DNA from: Bifidobacterium sp. UBA6881
GTDB lineage: Bacteria > Actinomycetota > Actinomycetes > Actinomycetales > Bifidobacteriaceae
DNA: 14,338 nucleotides
Reading direction: 5' to 3'
Assembly (NCBI GenBank): GCA_002451435.1
Contig: DKCF01000036.1
Span: forward strand, 5,825 to 20,162
Shown here: positions 13,792-14,338 of the stretch, piece after piece
Position numbering within the stretch: position 1 is the first letter of the stretch
Layout: each line of letters opens with the position of its first letter
Translations under genes and position numbers: made by a program
Notes under the pieces: generated by a model
Seen by the model: only the letters and a program-made list of their open reading frames with translations
Database searches by the model: none
What the model was told of the DNA's origin: nothing

Positions 13792-14338
13792 GCGGCGAAT
13801 GCAGCGTGAAGGCACTCAAATGGGGCGCGACATGGCCGAATCGCGAGCAGTTCCACAAGCTGGCTGACGAAGGCTACCGCGTTATTCCGATTGTGCGCCG
13901 CCTGCTTGCCGATTCGCTTACGCCGGTCGGTTTCTATGAACGTCTCGCCGGTGGACGATCCGGCACCTTCATTCTGGAATCCGCGGAATATGGGGGAACG
14001 TGGAGCCGATACAGCTTCATAGGCGTGAACTCCATGGCGCAGCTGCGTTCCAATCACGGCAAAGCGGATTGGCTGGGACAGGTGCCCGTGGGAGTTCCCA
14101 CCGAAGGTGACGTCGTGGAAGTCGCCCATGCCGCGCTGAAAGTGCTGAAGGCCCCCCGTGTCGAAGGGCTGCCGAATCTGACCAGCGGATTGGTCGGCAC
14201 CGTCGGCTGGGACGCCATCCGCCATTGGGAGCCGACGCTGCGTGCCGAAGCGCCGAACGAAACCGGCCAGCCGGAGACGGTGCTGGCCTTGGCCACCGAC
14301 ATCGCGGTGGTCGACCATGTGTCCGGATCGGTGTGGCT
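13788..14338 (+). CDS. trpE: Anthranilate synthase component I, N-terminal part (3' end outside window)
   Basis: 183 complete codons are visible; the gene runs off the end of the window. TrpE makes anthranilate from chorismate with TrpG-derived ammonia, the first step of tryptophan synthesis. The N-terminal regulatory block ILESAEYGGTWSRYSFIG is present. In this family the (L/I)LES segment binds tryptophan for feedback inhibition. The following stretch SGLVGTVGWDAIRHWE also fits the TrpE N-terminal domain. AGGAGG (13775-13780) lies 7 nt before the ATG, a strong ribosome binding site inside hisI. The ATG overlaps the hisI stop by 4 bases, so the two are translated from one message. The catalytic chorismate-binding half is not visible, so pabB/menF relatives are excluded only by the N-terminal match. 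Confidence 0.9.
   Translation, partial: MSGECSVKALKWGATWPNREQFHKLADEGYRVIPIVRRLLADSLTPVGFYERLAGGRSGTFILESAEYGGTWSRYSFIGVNSMAQLRSNHGKADWLGQVPVGVPTEGDVVEVAHAALKVLKAPRVEGLPNLTSGLVGTVGWDAIRHWEPTLRAEAPNETGQPETVLALATDIAVVDHVSGSVW

Noticed and set aside
1..14338. CRISPR array, tRNA, insertion sequence, prophage or toxin-antitoxin module
   Set aside because: No regularly spaced repeats, cloverleaf, transposase motif or paired small genes were seen on reading the gaps; all gaps are under 300 bases.

Overview
The window looks like ordinary chromosomal core DNA from a high-GC actinobacterium, most likely Bifidobacterium or a close relative. This rests on strong G/C preference at third codon positions, the protein sequences as recalled, and the gene order rpsB-tsf-pyrH-frr-cdsA-rlmN followed by hisF-hisI-trpE. 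No database search was possible, so the genus is an inference. I see no mobile element, CRISPR array, tRNA, rRNA, prophage or defence module.

Layout. Positions 1-543 hold the 3' end of a cation diffusion facilitator (CDF) transporter gene. It converges on an ABC-F ATPase gene (677-2278, minus), with a perfect 22-bp inverted repeat between them. Divergent from ABC-F is pncA (2482-3087, nicotinamidase), whose leader can form two mutually exclusive hairpins. Then comes a very acidic protein with a C-terminal domain resembling the actinobacterial Rv3235 family (3312-4043), closed by a hairpin. A long-chain acyl-CoA synthetase (4146-6173) and peptide deformylase (6176-6661, TTG start) form a tight pair ended by a clear intrinsic terminator.

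The second half is the translation and growth block. rpsB (ribosomal protein S2) and tsf (EF-Ts) are separated by a 14-bp hairpin and followed by a 14-bp terminator. Next is pyrH-frr-cdsA-rlmN (UMP kinase, ribosome recycling factor, CDP-diacylglycerol synthase, 23S rRNA A2503 methyltransferase), with gaps of 49, 42 and 17 nt. Finally hisF, hisI and the 5' part of trpE join histidine and tryptophan synthesis; hisI and trpE overlap by ATGA.

Functionally, rpsB, tsf, frr, rlmN and def all serve translation. pyrH supplies UDP for RNA and for the CTP that CdsA uses, and the acyl-CoA synthetase and CdsA serve lipid metabolism. No undescribed system was found. The items most worth a second look are small regulatory structures: the pncA leader, the rpsB-tsf spacer, a motif shared upstream of rpsB and pyrH, and the acidic Rv3235-like protein.
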